The notes: generated by a model not told the origin, from the sequence alone. Numbered from the stretch's first letter, positions 24,301-36,500 are shown. The stretch is DNA of 64,000 bases from Carallia brachiata (GCA_021464245.1 JADCRB010000006.1:2869621-2933620); one strand, 5' to 3'. Program-made: numbers and translations.

Positions 24301-24660
24301 GGTTGTCGGCTGGATCTTCAGTTCCACTTTGGCTGATGCCACTTGTGAAACTTCTTTTGGTAAGTCTTTCTCGATCGAAAGCATCTGCTGGATATGCCAG
24401 AGAGAGCTCGGTATAAGCAGCTTGAGAATCTGCCCTCGTCATGGAGCTAATACTGTTGCTGGGGTTGTTGAGAGTGGTCGCCTGTATTTCTCTTCTCAAA
24501 AGATCGAAACTTGTAGTATCTACCTTATTGCTGATGCTGCTGCTGCTGCTGCTACATTTCATTGAAGAAGGCGAACTATTGGGAGACTGATTTGTAGAGA
24601 AAGATCAGGAACTGGGCTGTTTGAAGAGGTTGTTTCAATGAAAACCCCGTCTAAGGGCAT
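18304..24660 (-). CDS. KAN1: KANADI1-type GARP transcription factor, frame broken near the N-terminus
   Basis: Six minus-strand exons: 24660-23677, 23428-23352, 22748-22703, 22310-22166, 19144-19048 and 18426-18304. All have GT/AG borders and matching phases. KANADIs are DNA-binding regulators of abaxial organ identity. Hallmarks in order: an N-terminal PDLSLQISLP (EAR-like), RPIKGIPVYHNRSFPF in exon 1, poly-Thr and poly-His runs, the GARP domain starting RAPRMRWTSSLHARFVHAVE and completed by exons 2 and 3 (MYRTVKSTDKPAASS), SDGSGDDD at the exon 3-4 join, and the C-terminal LEFTLGRPDW of the KAN1 clade. The ATG at 24660 aligns with the KAN1 start but is one base out of frame with the rest; one extra base near 24580 would give about 490 residues. 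The ATG at 24562 opens an intact 457-residue frame lacking the EAR-like motif. The neighbour LDIP supports the KAN1 name. Confidence 0.93.
19145..22165 (-). other. KAN1 intron 4, 3.0 kb
   Basis: The longest intron of the gene, with donor GTATCT and acceptor TTTCCAG. It contains a poly-A run at about 20269-20294, a (TA)n microsatellite at about 21169-21191 and A/T-rich DNA. No frame inside it is credible. Confidence 0.8.
21169..21191. repeat. (TA)n microsatellite
   Basis: About 11 uninterrupted TA units within KAN1 intron 4. Confidence 0.85.
22920..23134. repeat. CT-rich microsatellites in KAN1 intron 2
   Basis: (CT)n runs at about 22920-22938 and 23082-23133 with TTTCT interruptions. The frames at 22855-23118 and 23031-23243 are translations of this low-complexity DNA. 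Confidence 0.8.
23911..23940 (-). repeat. Trinucleotide repeat coding poly-Thr in KAN1
   Basis: (GTT)n of about ten units on the plus strand, read as ACA codons for a Thr run in exon 1. A His run lies about 50 bases further along the coding strand, around 23841-23865. Such runs vary in length between species. Confidence 0.8.
24559..24660 (-). other. Short N-terminal KAN1 frame, stop overlapping the downstream ATG
   Basis: From the ATG at 24660 the sequence encodes 33 residues starting MPLDGVFIETTSSNSPVPDL and then stops. The TGA (24561-24559) overlaps the ATG (24562-24560) of the long KAN1 frame as ATGA. The peptide matches the KAN1 N-terminus up to ISLP and then diverges, which marks the shift at about 24575-24582. 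Either a base is missing from the sequence or allele, or the two frames coexist. Confidence 0.8.
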
Positions 24661-27600
24661 GTCTTTTACTAAAATTCTTCAACAAAATAAAAGGGATTTC
24701 TGTGGAGAATCTAACTTGGCAGCTAGAAAACAAGGAAAAAGGTCAAGCTAAGTAAGTGGGTCTTCCTGATTTATCTATTCTCATCATCTGCTTGCAACTG
24801 TTTGTGTGTGTGTGAGAAAAGGGGGGTGGGGGTAGATATTTGGGATTATTGCTAGTTTGCCATATAAGAATAGATGGGAAAAAAAAAGCAGTATTCTTGA
24901 CTATATATTGCTTTAAAGAATAAAGGAAAAGGAAGAAGGAGGTTAATAAAGGTGAGAGGAGCAGTGTAGCCAAAGAGGAGTCTCTCATTAATCTTCTTCA
25001 AGAAACTAACAAGCCAAGCCCAAGAAAGAGGGATAGAGAGAGAGAGAGAGAGAGAGTGAAAGGTGGAAAGAGAAGGGCTACCCTAAAGAGGCAAGAAAAA
25101 ATATACATAAATGTATTAGAAAACATATATATGGAATTCAGAAACATCACCCAATGGAAAAGACTACAGAGAGTCAGGGAGAGAGAGAGAGAGAGGGGAC
25201 TTGGGTGGGCTTGAGAATTGAGACTGACGAGGGAGGGGTGCACCTCGAGAGTATATCTTGGAAAATGACACTAGAGAAGAAAAACACAAGGTCTCTCTTT
25301 CTCGAGTCATAACTCTCACCAAAAAGAAAATGCATAAAAAAAGATACATTATGGTCGCTTACTTTGTTTTTGCTTCAATTCCCCGTAGACGACGGGATAA
25401 AATATGTTAGAGAGAGATTGACACCTCCTTATCTGCGTCATTTTTCCTGCTCTGCTCTTTCTCTCTCTTTCTCTCTCTGTCTCCATCTTTCAAAATCTAT
25501 GAATTTTTTAATTTAATAGTAAAAATAATGAGGCCTTTCTCTTCTATGTTCAAATGGACATTGAGTTACGATCAGACCAAATCAATTTCAGCTCACAGGA
25601 GTAATAAATGATTATTTGTGATATATTTTTTATTTATTATTAAAAAAAAGGGCATTGGATTAGCTATAAAATATAAAATTTTATTACAAGCATATCTCTT
25701 CCTTTGTTCTCTTTTTTTTATTTAAAAAAAGGAAAAAAACAAAAACAAAAATTGATGAAGACAAGCTCTACTCTACAATTTATTTAGCGAATAAACGTTT
25801 GCTAATCATCTCGTGTACGTGGTAAGTAAAGACAAAACTCAAGCACGATCTTGCGGATTTGTTTGTATTAAAGCGATCAAATGATATATATAATTCAAAA
25901 AATCATGCATCCAATTGTGGTATTTAGGGCATTTGCCTACCACTAATTATTATGAATTAAAAGAAAAAGAAACAAATCAATTCCAATTTGTCAATTGTAT
26001 GGTCAACCTGAAGGCTATAAGTTGTTGTTGTACTAATAAGTTCTATCTTCCACATATTATAATGTACTGTAATAGGGCAATAGGCTACTGCCTATATTGT
26101 TATGTACGTAGTAGACCCATTGACCTTGTTTGGCGAGAGAACCAGGGAGGGATTTTTTGTTTGCTTTCATACGTGTGCATACATACACATCGTAAAACTA
26201 AATCTGCATTACGCTCTAAAATCTAATCCCAAATATTCCCTTCCAATCTTTTAATAACCTTGTCTCGCATCATGGGGTTTAATAGATGGAAAAAATTAGG
26301 TAATTTAATTTAAATAATTTTAAAGTAATTATAAAATAATATTTATTATTAGATGATTGAATTTATAAAATAATAAAAATTAATAAATTGTCAAAATTAT
26401 TAAATAACTGCATAATTATTTATTACTATTTATGTGAAGTCACGTAGAATTTCTCTTTAATTATATATATTATGTACGTGCACATGACGGTCCAAATTAA
26501 ACAACCTCTTGCTCTTAGAGAACATTGACTATGTTAGAGTTTCCGAAACCCTAGGCTAAATCATGGATGATTTATATTGGGAACAAGCCCGTCTCTATAA
26601 ATGCTGCTGCTGAAGATAACAAACTTGGTCTAGGAAGAGGATGCTTTCGTGTCATTTTTTAATGGGCTGTTTACCGTGCCACACTCTTCATTGTTACAAA
26701 GGGAAAGCACTAATTCATATGTAGTTTTTGGATGGTTACGCTAAAATTGGAATGCGGCTAAATGCTGCTTGGTTTTTACTTTCTAAAAGTGCTCTCTATA
26801 ATAAGCGCGGTGGTGTTAAAAAAAAATCAATCTCCCTCTCTCTGCCCCCACTGCTATTTTTTCAGAATGAAATGATATTTCTAATTGAATTTCATTATGG
26901 ACTCGCAGTTATGAAAATGGATGTGATTTAAATATGATTCTCTTTATTCACTCATAATTATTAATTATTCACGAAAAGACATGACATATGTAATTAACAA
27001 TAATCATCATGCATTGGTGAACTCATACCTGCAGCCCATCAATTTCCCATATTTACGTAACATTTTTGTTTCTAATTTGACATGGATATGAATGCAAGAC
27101 ACACGGACAAAGCATCGTACAAATCTTTAACAGTATATATCTTAAAAAACTTTGTTTCAAATAGTTGTTTTGAAATCTTCTTGACAAGCCACATGATATG
27201 GTATCATAGTAAGATTTGGACACCTACATTTTAATGTGCTTACTTATATATATTTTTTTAAGGGCGCTGTTAATAGTTGCATTCTAGGGAAGACGTGGAT
27301 CCCTTATGTTGAGGGAGTTAGCGGAGAGGGTTATCAACCGACGAAGAGAAAGGAGGCCGCATCCCGTGCATCTGGGATGCAAACCCCTAACTTCACCCTT
27401 CTTTTAATTTAGTAGGATATTGGATTCATATTACATTATAGTTAATTTTGATTACTATTTTCACATATACAAAAGTTCCTAAATCAGATTCAAATAAATG
27501 GTCTCTAATTTGGAGATGAAGTACTTGACCTCTATGAAATATCCGACTTAATGAGGAAATTTGTGGCCAACTTCTTCGGAGCATGAGCAAATTAGCCGAT

Positions 27601-29340
27601 TGCTTTTTGGACATTCTATATACTTATAATATATTAATAAAGATTTTCTAATTTGTTTATGGTCTCAACTAGAACTACTAATTTAAGTCAAACTAAATTT
27701 TCCTTCGGTTTCAACCAAGATTATATATATCCAGGCCTTCGTGGACGATAAACCAATAATTTTGCTCACGCCAACCTTCCAAGGGAAGTGAAAATGACGA
27801 TATGCTACACAGTTTGTCATCGTTTTGCATATCAACACAATTGCAGAAATTTAATCCATCCAGGCCTTCATGCATGGTTGTTCTAACACCGTACGGCATG
27901 GTCAGAAATGGACCACGACAACACGCTTGTATTATATGCATCATGTATGTGAAAACGTGTTTTTTTTTTTTTTTGTAGTACATTATATCAATGTGGGTGT
28001 GGGGTTGTTAACAGTATATAAAGTTGACAACATAAAAATTTGCTTGAATATTGCACATCCATCGCAGAGGTATCGTTATTTGAGGAGGAAGATATATAGA
28101 TATATACCACATGTATCTCATTAATTGGGTGTGTGTCTTATTAATTAGGTGTCAGTTTTGACAATAATGTATGGTGGAGATTAGGGAATAGACTGTAACA
28201 CTACTTTTTAATAATTTCGTACGGCTGTCTATTCCATACAAGTGATGCTAATTCCCCTTCCAATCAGTGTCGTTTGAACAATTGAATTGATGTCGGTTCT
28301 TAATTAGGTGCATGATAGCTCAAGAGGGGTGAATTGAGCCTCTAATGAACGTTATAAATAAAAACTGTTTGATCGAATCATAATCCACACACAATATTAT
28401 GTATGGGAAAAAAAGTAGTCATTCAAAGATTTTTGTCTGATTTTTTACTTAATTCAATGTTTCAACTGCAGTGAATTTTTAATTTTTTAAAATCACATTG
28501 ATATTTTATGTAATAATAAAATGAAGTAATATGATGTATTCTTTTGTATTTCACATTTTATTGATATAATTACAAAATATTGAAGGTTCATTGCACTAGA
28601 CAAAAATTTCTGGATATCTACCTGCGCCCTTGTGCATATTGGCATAAACTCAACCTAACATGAGTAAGTTTTTTTGTTTATGTTTTTTCTATGTCCTAAT
28701 TGTGACAATTTTTTATTTATTTATTTTGATTTAGGTTGATTCAATTCTTAGTTTTGACTTATTCTTTTTTTGTTTTCCTGTAGAGATATTATGGATTAAA
28801 AGAAAAAGCATGAGCGTTTCCTGTATGGTATAAAGGAGCATCAAACGTTAGGTCATTGTCACCATTGCTCGTTATGATTTTGTCACTGCCCTTCGGTCAG
28901 TCTCCATCAAAAACAAAATATAGCCAAGGGGGTCCGGCAGTAACGTGAAGCTTCAACAAAAAAAAAAAAAATCCTACTTACATTGCATCCAGTCCTCTAA
29001 ATTACTGGGGGCTTAAACAGCATTACTGGGAACCTCTAAATTAATGTCACTTTGAGAAGGAAAGCTTATTGCCAACTTATCGAAGCCAACTTTGGACTAC
29101 CGCCCAAGGATTAAAGGATATAATGAATGTTGTGAATGTGAAATACCTTCTTAAAGCCTAGCATGGTTGGCACTTTGGAACTAGGCATCAACGTGAACTC
29201 TTTTGCCTGAAAGATAAATCACGACTAGAATTGGACATGTATATTATTATCAAGGTAGCATTAATGGAAGTTGGGAGATGTCACTCTCAATCCAGCATAA
29301 CTAGAAAAAGGAGTGTTGCTATGAGCTTATCTATATAAGT
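24661..29340. other. KAN1 upstream region and intergenic DNA
   Basis: The first roughly 800 bp is probably the KAN1 leader and promoter. The remainder is A/T-rich with no recognised gene. A segment starting gatagctcaagaggggtgaattgagc at 28314, and a later poly-A run at about 28959-28971, look like pieces of transposable elements, but borders are not visible. Frames at 25915-26226, 26728-26931, 27426-27614 and 27711-28124 resemble nothing known. Confidence 0.45.
25035..25195. repeat. (GA)n microsatellites upstream of KAN1
   Basis: GA runs at about 25036-25057 and 25180-25195 on the plus strand, that is CT runs in the KAN1 leader or promoter. GA/CT tracts are common in plant core promoters and bind BPC-type factors; any role here is inferred. 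Frames at 24998-25243 and 25164-25349 are translations of this sequence. Confidence 0.6.
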
Positions 29341-29396
29341 GAATATTGTGGATTAATTTCCTCCAAAAAAAAAAAAAAAGAATATTGTGGATTAAT
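29341..29396. mobile_element. Poly-A micro-insertion with 17-bp TSD
   Basis: A perfect 17-bp repeat gaatattgtggattaat (29341-29357 and 29380-29396) flanks just TTCCTCC followed by 15 A (29358-29379). This is what an extremely 5'-truncated LINE-type or template-jump insertion would leave: a tail with target duplication and nothing else. Confidence 0.65.
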
Positions 29397-30469
29397 ATAC
29401 TCAAAACTAGTAATAACTGTAGGAGTCACTAATTGACGGATTATTCTTCTTTTTCCTTGCTGTAATTCTGATTTTCTTGAAATCTCTTTTTTGTTTGTTT
29501 AATGTTAATAAAAATTTCATTCATAAAAAAAACCCATTATTTTGTTATTTAACTTAAGATGTTATATGAGTCAACGAAAGAGTTTTTAACAACAAAGCTA
29601 GAAAACAACAAAAAGAACGCTGAAGGAGGAAAATATATATGAGAGTTTGGTTGATTGGTTATATTATATTTTTGAACGTGTGCTACCCTAGGTTCAGCAA
29701 ACTATTTCCTCCTCCTTGTTCTCGGTTTAATTTCATAACACCCATTAATTTTAATCCAATCTAAAAGTACTAGCTTTAAAGAATTTTGAGCTTCATACAC
29801 TATCAACTTGACCATTTTATGTAGATTTATTGTCTCTATCACTAATTGTGATCATGCACAAAAAAACACTAAAAATGTTCAACGAACAAATTCAAATTTT
29901 TTATTACTCTGATTTTTGTTTGTTGAGACTTGCGAAAAAAATACGAAGAAATGGAAGTGTAGACTTTGGAGGATCTTGTCCACTTCGCATCATAAAAATC
30001 CAAGTAGAACAAGATGAGGTGTGAAGGCTAGTCCTTGAATGTGATAGAAACAGCTCCCAGACCTAATGGGCTTAACTTTAAGTTAGCACAATTGACGGAT
30101 CATCACGAGAGTGTTATATGTTTTTTTTTTTTTTTAAGTGTTGATCCCTAAAATTGAGGGCGCAAATATGATATATCAATGAAGGCCAATCTTTTTGTTT
30201 GGGTCATCATATAAGATTTTAGTCAAGATGTTAGCAAACTGATTAAAGATGGTTATTGATAGTAAGATTAGAGAGCAATAATCAGCTTTTGTCAGGGGAT
30301 GATTTCTTCTTCACATTGTCCTTATTGCTAGCGAGGTTATTGATGACATGAAAAATAATAAGGGGGAGGGGTACTCGTAAAGGTTAATATTGAAGTATAC
30401 TAACCAAATCCAGTTTAGTCTGGTCTGAAAAACTCACAATGCGACATAATATGAATTTTTTTTGGGATT
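29397..30469. other. Intergenic, nothing recognised
   Basis: A/T-rich with a poly-T run at about 30121-30135. The frame at 29830-30024 resembles nothing known. Confidence 0.5.
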
Positions 30470-30769
30470 TGTGGTGAAAGCAAGGGAACGGGCCGAATGC
30501 CTGAGCCCGTAGCCAACCACTAATTTTGTTAGGGATGTGGGGGATTACGATCTGTTATATTTTTGGCTTTGGAGTTTCCTATACACATATATATTGTTTT
30601 TTTTAGTTTCCTAAACACATATATATCTGTCGCCCTAATCTCTATTGTACCCTTTCTTCAAGTTAGTGGATTTTCTCTTATTTGCCCTCTTCCCCCAATA
30701 TGGGGTTTTCTACGTAAAATATGTGTTCTTATTTCTTTTTTGTTGTCTATCGTGTTATTTTTCTTAACA
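30470..30769 (+). repeat. Putative 5' LTR of the truncated copia
   Basis: Starts TGTGGTGAAAGC and ends CTTAACA just before a primer-site-like ATAGTATTAGAAC. Its borders are inferred from TG/CA ends and position, because no partner LTR is present for comparison. The frames at 30563-30796 and 30658-30846 lie largely within it. Confidence 0.5.
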
Positions 30770-31017
30770 AATAGTATTAGAACATACCTGGTTTGATGAC
30801 GACGATGGCAACTATGGAATACGATATTCTGCTGTCGGGGTCGCAAACCAATTTTTCGCTATGATATGTTAAGATGCGGTCTATGCTCGCGTAGTTAGAT
30901 TGGGATGACAAACTATTAGGGTTTGATAAGAAGCCCTGGTCGTGGACACCAAAGAAGAAACAATGTAGGTATCAAAAGGCTCTGTCTCATATTCATCTTC
31001 ACCGGTCAAATCAAATT

Positions 31018-31535
31018 TTGCAAGATGTTCTAAAAGAGAAGTCGGTCGCTGCTCTATGGTTAAAATTAGAGCAGTTATGTGTGACGAAAAGTCTAACTAG
31101 TAAGATGTATCTGAAACAACAATTATATTCTGGCTGTATGGGAGAAGATGTGTTTATTGAAAATCACTTAACTGCTTTTAAGGAAATCATTTCTGATCTA
31201 GAGAGTATGGAGGTTAAGTATGATGAAGAAGATTTGGCTTTGATTTTATTGTGTTCATTGCCTTTTTCATATTTGACTTTTAGAGATGCTTTCTTCTGCA
31301 ATTATGACACTCTAACTCTAGATGAAGTTTATAAAACTCTATTCTTCAATGAGAAAATTAAACAACCTGTAGTTAGTTTTTGAGGCTTAGATAGAGAACC
31401 TTTTTGTTCAAGGCAGAATACAGCAGAGGGATTCTGGTAGTGATGGAAGAGCAGATCGAAATCTAATCCAAAGACAAATTCTGTAACTATTGCTAGAAAA
31501 AAGGGCACGTCAAAACTGATTACTATAAGTTGCAA
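31018..31535 (+). pseudogene. copia gag with damaged zinc knuckle
   Basis: The frame 31018-31383 (121 codons) is copia gag (UBN2-type): LWLKLEQLCVTKSLTSKMYL, then LTAFKEIISDLESM, and LALILLCSLPFSY with a terminal LTLDEVYKTL block. After a stop, a zinc-knuckle-like segment at about 31480-31530 has both CxxC cysteines and the His, but carries an in-frame stop and Tyr where the last Cys should be. The 5' end of gag (30790-31017) is in another frame. Confidence 0.8.
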
Positions 31536-31639
31536 AGGAAGAATAAAAAAGAGCTACTAATCAGATGAGAAAACACATTAAAGTTCTAGTGAAACCAATG
31601 TTGCAGAAGATGTTTATAGTGATGGTGAACTCTAGTTAT

Positions 31640-32060
31640 TTCTGATGACATCTCCAAACCTTTTGAGGATTGGATTTTTTATTCATGTTATACGTTTCAT
31701 ATGTATCCTAATCGGAATTGGTTTTCAACATATAAAACTATGTCTAAGGTGCTGTGTTGTTGGGAACTATTGCACTTTGTAAGATAGCTGACATTGGAAC
31801 AATTAGAATTAACATGTTTGATGATGTTGTTAGGAAACTTGTTGATGTTAGACATGTTCTTGATCTTTTTGGGTACTCTTGATTCAATGGTTATAAGTAT
31901 ATTATTGAAGGTAGAGTTATGAAGACCAGTAAATGTGCTGTTGTTGTATTGAAATGATAGAAAAATTTTGCCAGGTTGTATGTCATGTAGGGTTCTACAG
32001 TTATGGCTGATGCTTCAATCACTACTCCTTATTTGTTAAGTTTTACAAAAGATGTTGATT
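31640..32060 (+). pseudogene. copia protease/pre-integrase remnant
   Basis: Translation in shifting frames gives NWFSTYKTMS, then a segment through [20 protein letters not shown] and NGYKYI, typical of the copia stretch between protease and integrase. Stops and frame changes are frequent. Similarity fades near 32060. Confidence 0.65.
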
Positions 32061-33294
32061 AACTTAGTTACACCGCTTTAAACACTTGATTTGCATTAAT
32101 ATAACAATAATACCAAAATAAATGTAGTGCAAAAGAAAATTTAAAAACAATTAAGTCATTGATCTAATAAAATAATGAAAATATCTAGAGTTCATTGAAG
32201 CTAATATCTTTATTTAAATATAATATGCAATTTTTTTCCGCAATTGCAGTTATACCAGCTTACTAACAAGAAAAACTAATGAGCATATTTCAAAATATGG
32301 TTTAAAAAATAAAATGAAGATTAATTAAATTAAGTTAAAAAAATAATGAGTGGAAAAAGTGTATGTCAAAAACAACCAAATGTAAATCCCTTAAACCCTT
32401 CGTAAAAGATAAAAAATTAAACACCATCAAACTCGGTTTGTGTTCTCACAAAAAGAGCAAGAAAAAAGTTTTATCTAAACCATGCACTTTGAAGCAATAA
32501 GTAACCCAAATTAAACATTACAATAAGAGACAAGGAAAACCAACTTACCGTAAAAAGATTTTCTATGAGATGAACGCTTGTCTTTATTTCATTGGTCATA
32601 TAAAAAAAAAACCATCATAGAGACTATAATGTGGCGTCCAGTTTGTGAGAATGAAACTTCTAACAATATGTTAGGGAAATGCAGTAGGATTCTTGTTGTT
32701 TATGGTGAATTAGGACATTAAAATAATGAAATTTAAAAGAAGATCATGTGATCTCGGTAAAGCAATGCAAGGAGCATTGGAAGCAACAAAGTAATTTGAT
32801 AGTATCCATAGAAGATAAAGCTAGATAATCAAGAACATCAGACTTACCCAAAATATTTCTCCACAAGTGACACTTTTATTTAACTCCAGCCAACTAGGAC
32901 AGTAAAAATTTGTCGTTCCCAGCAGTTGCTTATTCAATTCTTAATCGAATGACTTTACTGCAAATTTGTAGAGTGATTGACCATTTCTAGCTTCTGTTTT
33001 CTCCAAAGCCAAAAATTTTTACCAATTTCTATTATGTTTCATAATCTTCTATGACTTTGAATAATGTGTTGCATACTATGATAGTGACAACATGTAAGTT
33101 GGGTTAAAGAAAATTAGAGTTAAATTATATTACAAATTAGGCCTATAAAAATATTATTTAATTATTATTTCAGAACCCAATAGGAAATTGATAATCAAGG
33201 TAGAGATGAGCCTATCAACATCTATTAAAAAATAATATTAGAGATTCTCGTTCTGATTTTCGATCAACTTCTTTTGACCTGTCTTAATAAGAAT
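32061..33294. other. AT-rich spacer between copia elements
   Basis: No frame or repeat recognised. It may be the original host DNA or the replaced remainder of the truncated copia. Confidence 0.4.
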
Positions 33295-33511
33295 TGTTAA
33301 CGTATCTCCTATATTTCTCTGTAATATTTTATATTTAATTATTTTCCTATTTAATTGTGTAATTAGAAGGATATGTATTGATTTTAATTCCTTAGTCTAA
33401 AGCGTTGAACAACTGTACAGACAAAGGCAAATACAACAACGAAAAAGGTTCTCTAACATCTCTTATTCATTTATGTTAAAATTAGTTCGTCTTTGTCTTT
33501 GAGTTTTGTCA
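33295..33511 (+). repeat. 5' LTR
   Basis: 217 bp, TGTTAACGTATCTCC to GAGTTTTGTCA. Compared with the 3' LTR it lacks about 45 bp in the middle (after the gcgttgaa block), so the two have diverged by a deletion as well as by substitutions. Confidence 0.88.
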
Positions 33512-33523
33512 TGGTATTAGAGC
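33512..33523 (+). promoter_or_regulatory. tRNA-iMet primer binding site
   Basis: TGGTATTAGAGC directly after the LTR. One base differs from the usual copia TGGTATCAGAGC. Confidence 0.85.
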
Positions 33524-33527
33524 CTCC

Positions 33528-36500
33528 ATGAGTGCTCAAACAAAATCCGAGTCTGAATTTCAAGTCCCTATGGCAAACACAAATTGTATTATGTCTTCTC
33601 TTATACCTCTTTCAAATCCCACAACTACTCATTGTTACTCAATACTAAAAATTATTTGGCCTGGAAAACCCAATTTATTGCTCTTTTCAATTATCAGAAT
33701 CTTCACAAATTTGTGAATGAATTTTAAAGGCTCCACAAAAATACTATAGTTGCTTTTTCTGGCGCGTCCTCTTTTTTTTCAACAAAAAAAGATTCACACG
33801 AAACCCTTAATCCAAAATACAAGTATAATTTTAGAAAGGCCAAATGCTCTTTCTTGGTTGATATCTTCTCTCTCTGAAGAGTTATTTCCTTATGTATTGG
33901 ACTTTCATCTTCTTATGATGTCTGGTAAACACTAGATAATGTGTTTGGATCAATGTCTAAAAATCATCAACTTCAATTGCACATTGAATTCAAAGAAGAG
34001 TGATATGTCTGTTTTTGAATTTGTATAAAGCCAAATTCGTGGTAGACGAGCTTTCTGCAGTAGGTCGATCATTATCTCCAGTAAAATTTAATGCAATAAT
34101 TTATCGCAATATGGGTTTGGATTATTATTGCTCTCAATCTTATATGGGAACTGGTCACTTTTCATGAGCTTCAAAGATAGCTTATTGCTCATGAAATTCT
34201 GCTTAAAAGTATACATGAGTCATATCTTGCCAACATAGTGTTAGGCAGAATAACAATCCAATCGAACCTTTATTGTCAAATCCGTCGGTCCCTCCTCTCT
34301 TTGTGCAATGTCCGTTCTTTTTTGGGAATTCACCACGTCCATTTTGCAAGGCATGCCAAATATTCAGTTTGAGGAATCATACAGCTGACAAATATAGAAA
34401 AAGATACACACTACGTCAGAATTGTCACCCACAAGCAAATTTCGGGTATCAAGGAAATTAGGCCATTATACTGCAGCAATCACTCTTTTCGCCTTCTATA
34501 TGCTCATAATTAGCATGCATCATGGTTCCCGGACACTGGTGGTAATTGCCAAATTACACTAAATTTCTCAAACTTGAGCATTGCAAGCAAATACAAGGGC
34601 AACGATAAGCTATATGTTGGTAACAAACAAGGTTTACAAATATCTCATATTGGTACCTTTATTCTTCCATCCAGCAATGGCAATTTGTGATTAAATAATA
34701 TTCTTCACACTCCCAAAATTGTTAAAAATCTTCTATCAGTTTAGAAATTTATTACTGATAATTCTTATTTTTTCGAATTTTGGCCAACTCATTTTTTGGT
34801 TAAGGATAAGTTACTAAGAGAGTACTCATGAGAGGACCCAATAAGCAAGGGCTTTACACCTTTTGCATCCTAGCCCAGCCCAAATATGGATTCGCAGGAG
34901 AAAGAATAAGCTTAGAGGACTGGAATGCACGTTTTGGGCACCCTCAATTTCAAATTGTTTCCAGAGTCATCAAAGAGAATAAGTTGTTGTGTTCCACCAC
35001 TCACAAATCATCTGTTTATTCTTCTTGTTTTTAGCAAAATTAGTGCGTCTTCTGTTAGTGTCTATTGAACACAAGAGTAAAGCTCACTTTGATATAATCC
35101 ATTCTAATGTCTAGAGGCCAATTCCTGTGCTCTCTAGCAGTGGTTATCGTTTCTTTGCTTTTTTATTGAAGATTTTAAAAAATTTACTTTGGTGTATTTC
35201 TTAAAATCAAAAACAAATTTTCTAAATTTTCATCAATATATTGAGTGACAATTCCAAACTTATAATAAGTTTTTTCATCCAGATTGGGGTAGCGCATTTC
35301 AAATTTAAATAATATTTCAGAAAAATCACATAATACATCGTTTGGCATGTCCTTATACACATGAAAGAAATGAGACATTAGAACGAAAAATTTGCCACTT
35401 AGTCGATATGGATTTTACATTACTGTCTCATGCATGGTACCTTACAAATACTAGAGCTTTGCATTTGAAACTGCTATGCATTCTGTCAATGTTTTACCTT
35501 TTCCTGTTTTTAAAAATAAATCATCCTATTCACTTTTATAAAACAAGCCCCTTGATTATAGTCAATTAAACCCCTTTAGTTGTGCTGTTTTTCCATTGTT
35601 ACATCATTATCAAAAACACAAATTCTCCATTTGTATCAAATTTTATGCTTGTTTGGGTTTGCCTCCAACTCATTTCAGTTATAGATGTTTTAATTTATAA
35701 ATAGGAAAAATCTACTTTGCTCGTTAATTTAAAAGCCAGTTTTCTACCTCCTTTGGACCCACCAAGGACACACCCTATGACTTTGTGTCTGTCTACCATA
35801 GCTCGGCATGAGGCCTACTTGCCGACTCTTTCTCTTACTCCCCAAATTACTTCAATTTGAACCTCAAACCTTAAATCAAGAAAAAGCCTATACTAAATGG
35901 AGAAAAGTGATGCCTAATGAGGTAAATGCACTATTGTTTAACAATACTTGGCAGCTAGTTCCTCGTCCTACTGATAATATTGTCATTGGCAACATATAAG
36001 TTCTTCATATTAAGAGGAAACTAGACGGGAGTGTTGATTGCTACAAAGCCTGGTTAGTTGCAAAGGGTTTACTTAGCAAGATGGACTTGATTACAGTGAG
36101 ACATTTAGCCCAATAGCAAAAATAACCACTATTTGTATTGTTCTTTCTTTTGTAGTTACACGGGTTGGTCTATTCGATAGTTTGGTATTTTTATTGCTTT
36201 TCGTCATGGTATTCTAGATCACGAAATTTATACGAAACAACCAGTGGGGCATATTGATGTTACACATCGTGATTATGTGTGCAAATTGCAGAAATCTTTT
36301 TATGGTGGAAGCATGCTCCTTGGGCTTAGTTTCAACAACTCTATGGTTTTCTAGATAGCTATGGATTTATCTCTTCCAAAGCTGACACCTCCCTCTTTAT
36401 TAAGTATCATCATCACTTTAACATATTTGTTCTAATTTAACATTATCATCACTTTAAAATGCCCATGACATTTTAGTCACTAGTACAAAAATGACATGAT

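Larger units (their letters stand above)
30470..32060 (+). mobile_element. Truncated Ty1-copia, 5' part only
   Basis: A putative 5' LTR (30470-30769), a primer site, gag, a damaged zinc knuckle and the protease/pre-integrase start are in order on the plus strand, and the similarity then ends near 32060. No second LTR was found in the window, so the 3' two thirds are lost. The protein remnant resembles that of the minus-strand copia at 2487-5433, suggesting the same broad lineage. Confidence 0.75.

Noticed and set aside
23498..24562. 354-codon frame as a single-exon KANADI protein
   Set aside because: The frame runs past the donor at 23676 into intron 1. The tail after GGHE is intron translation, and the conserved domain continues in exon 2.
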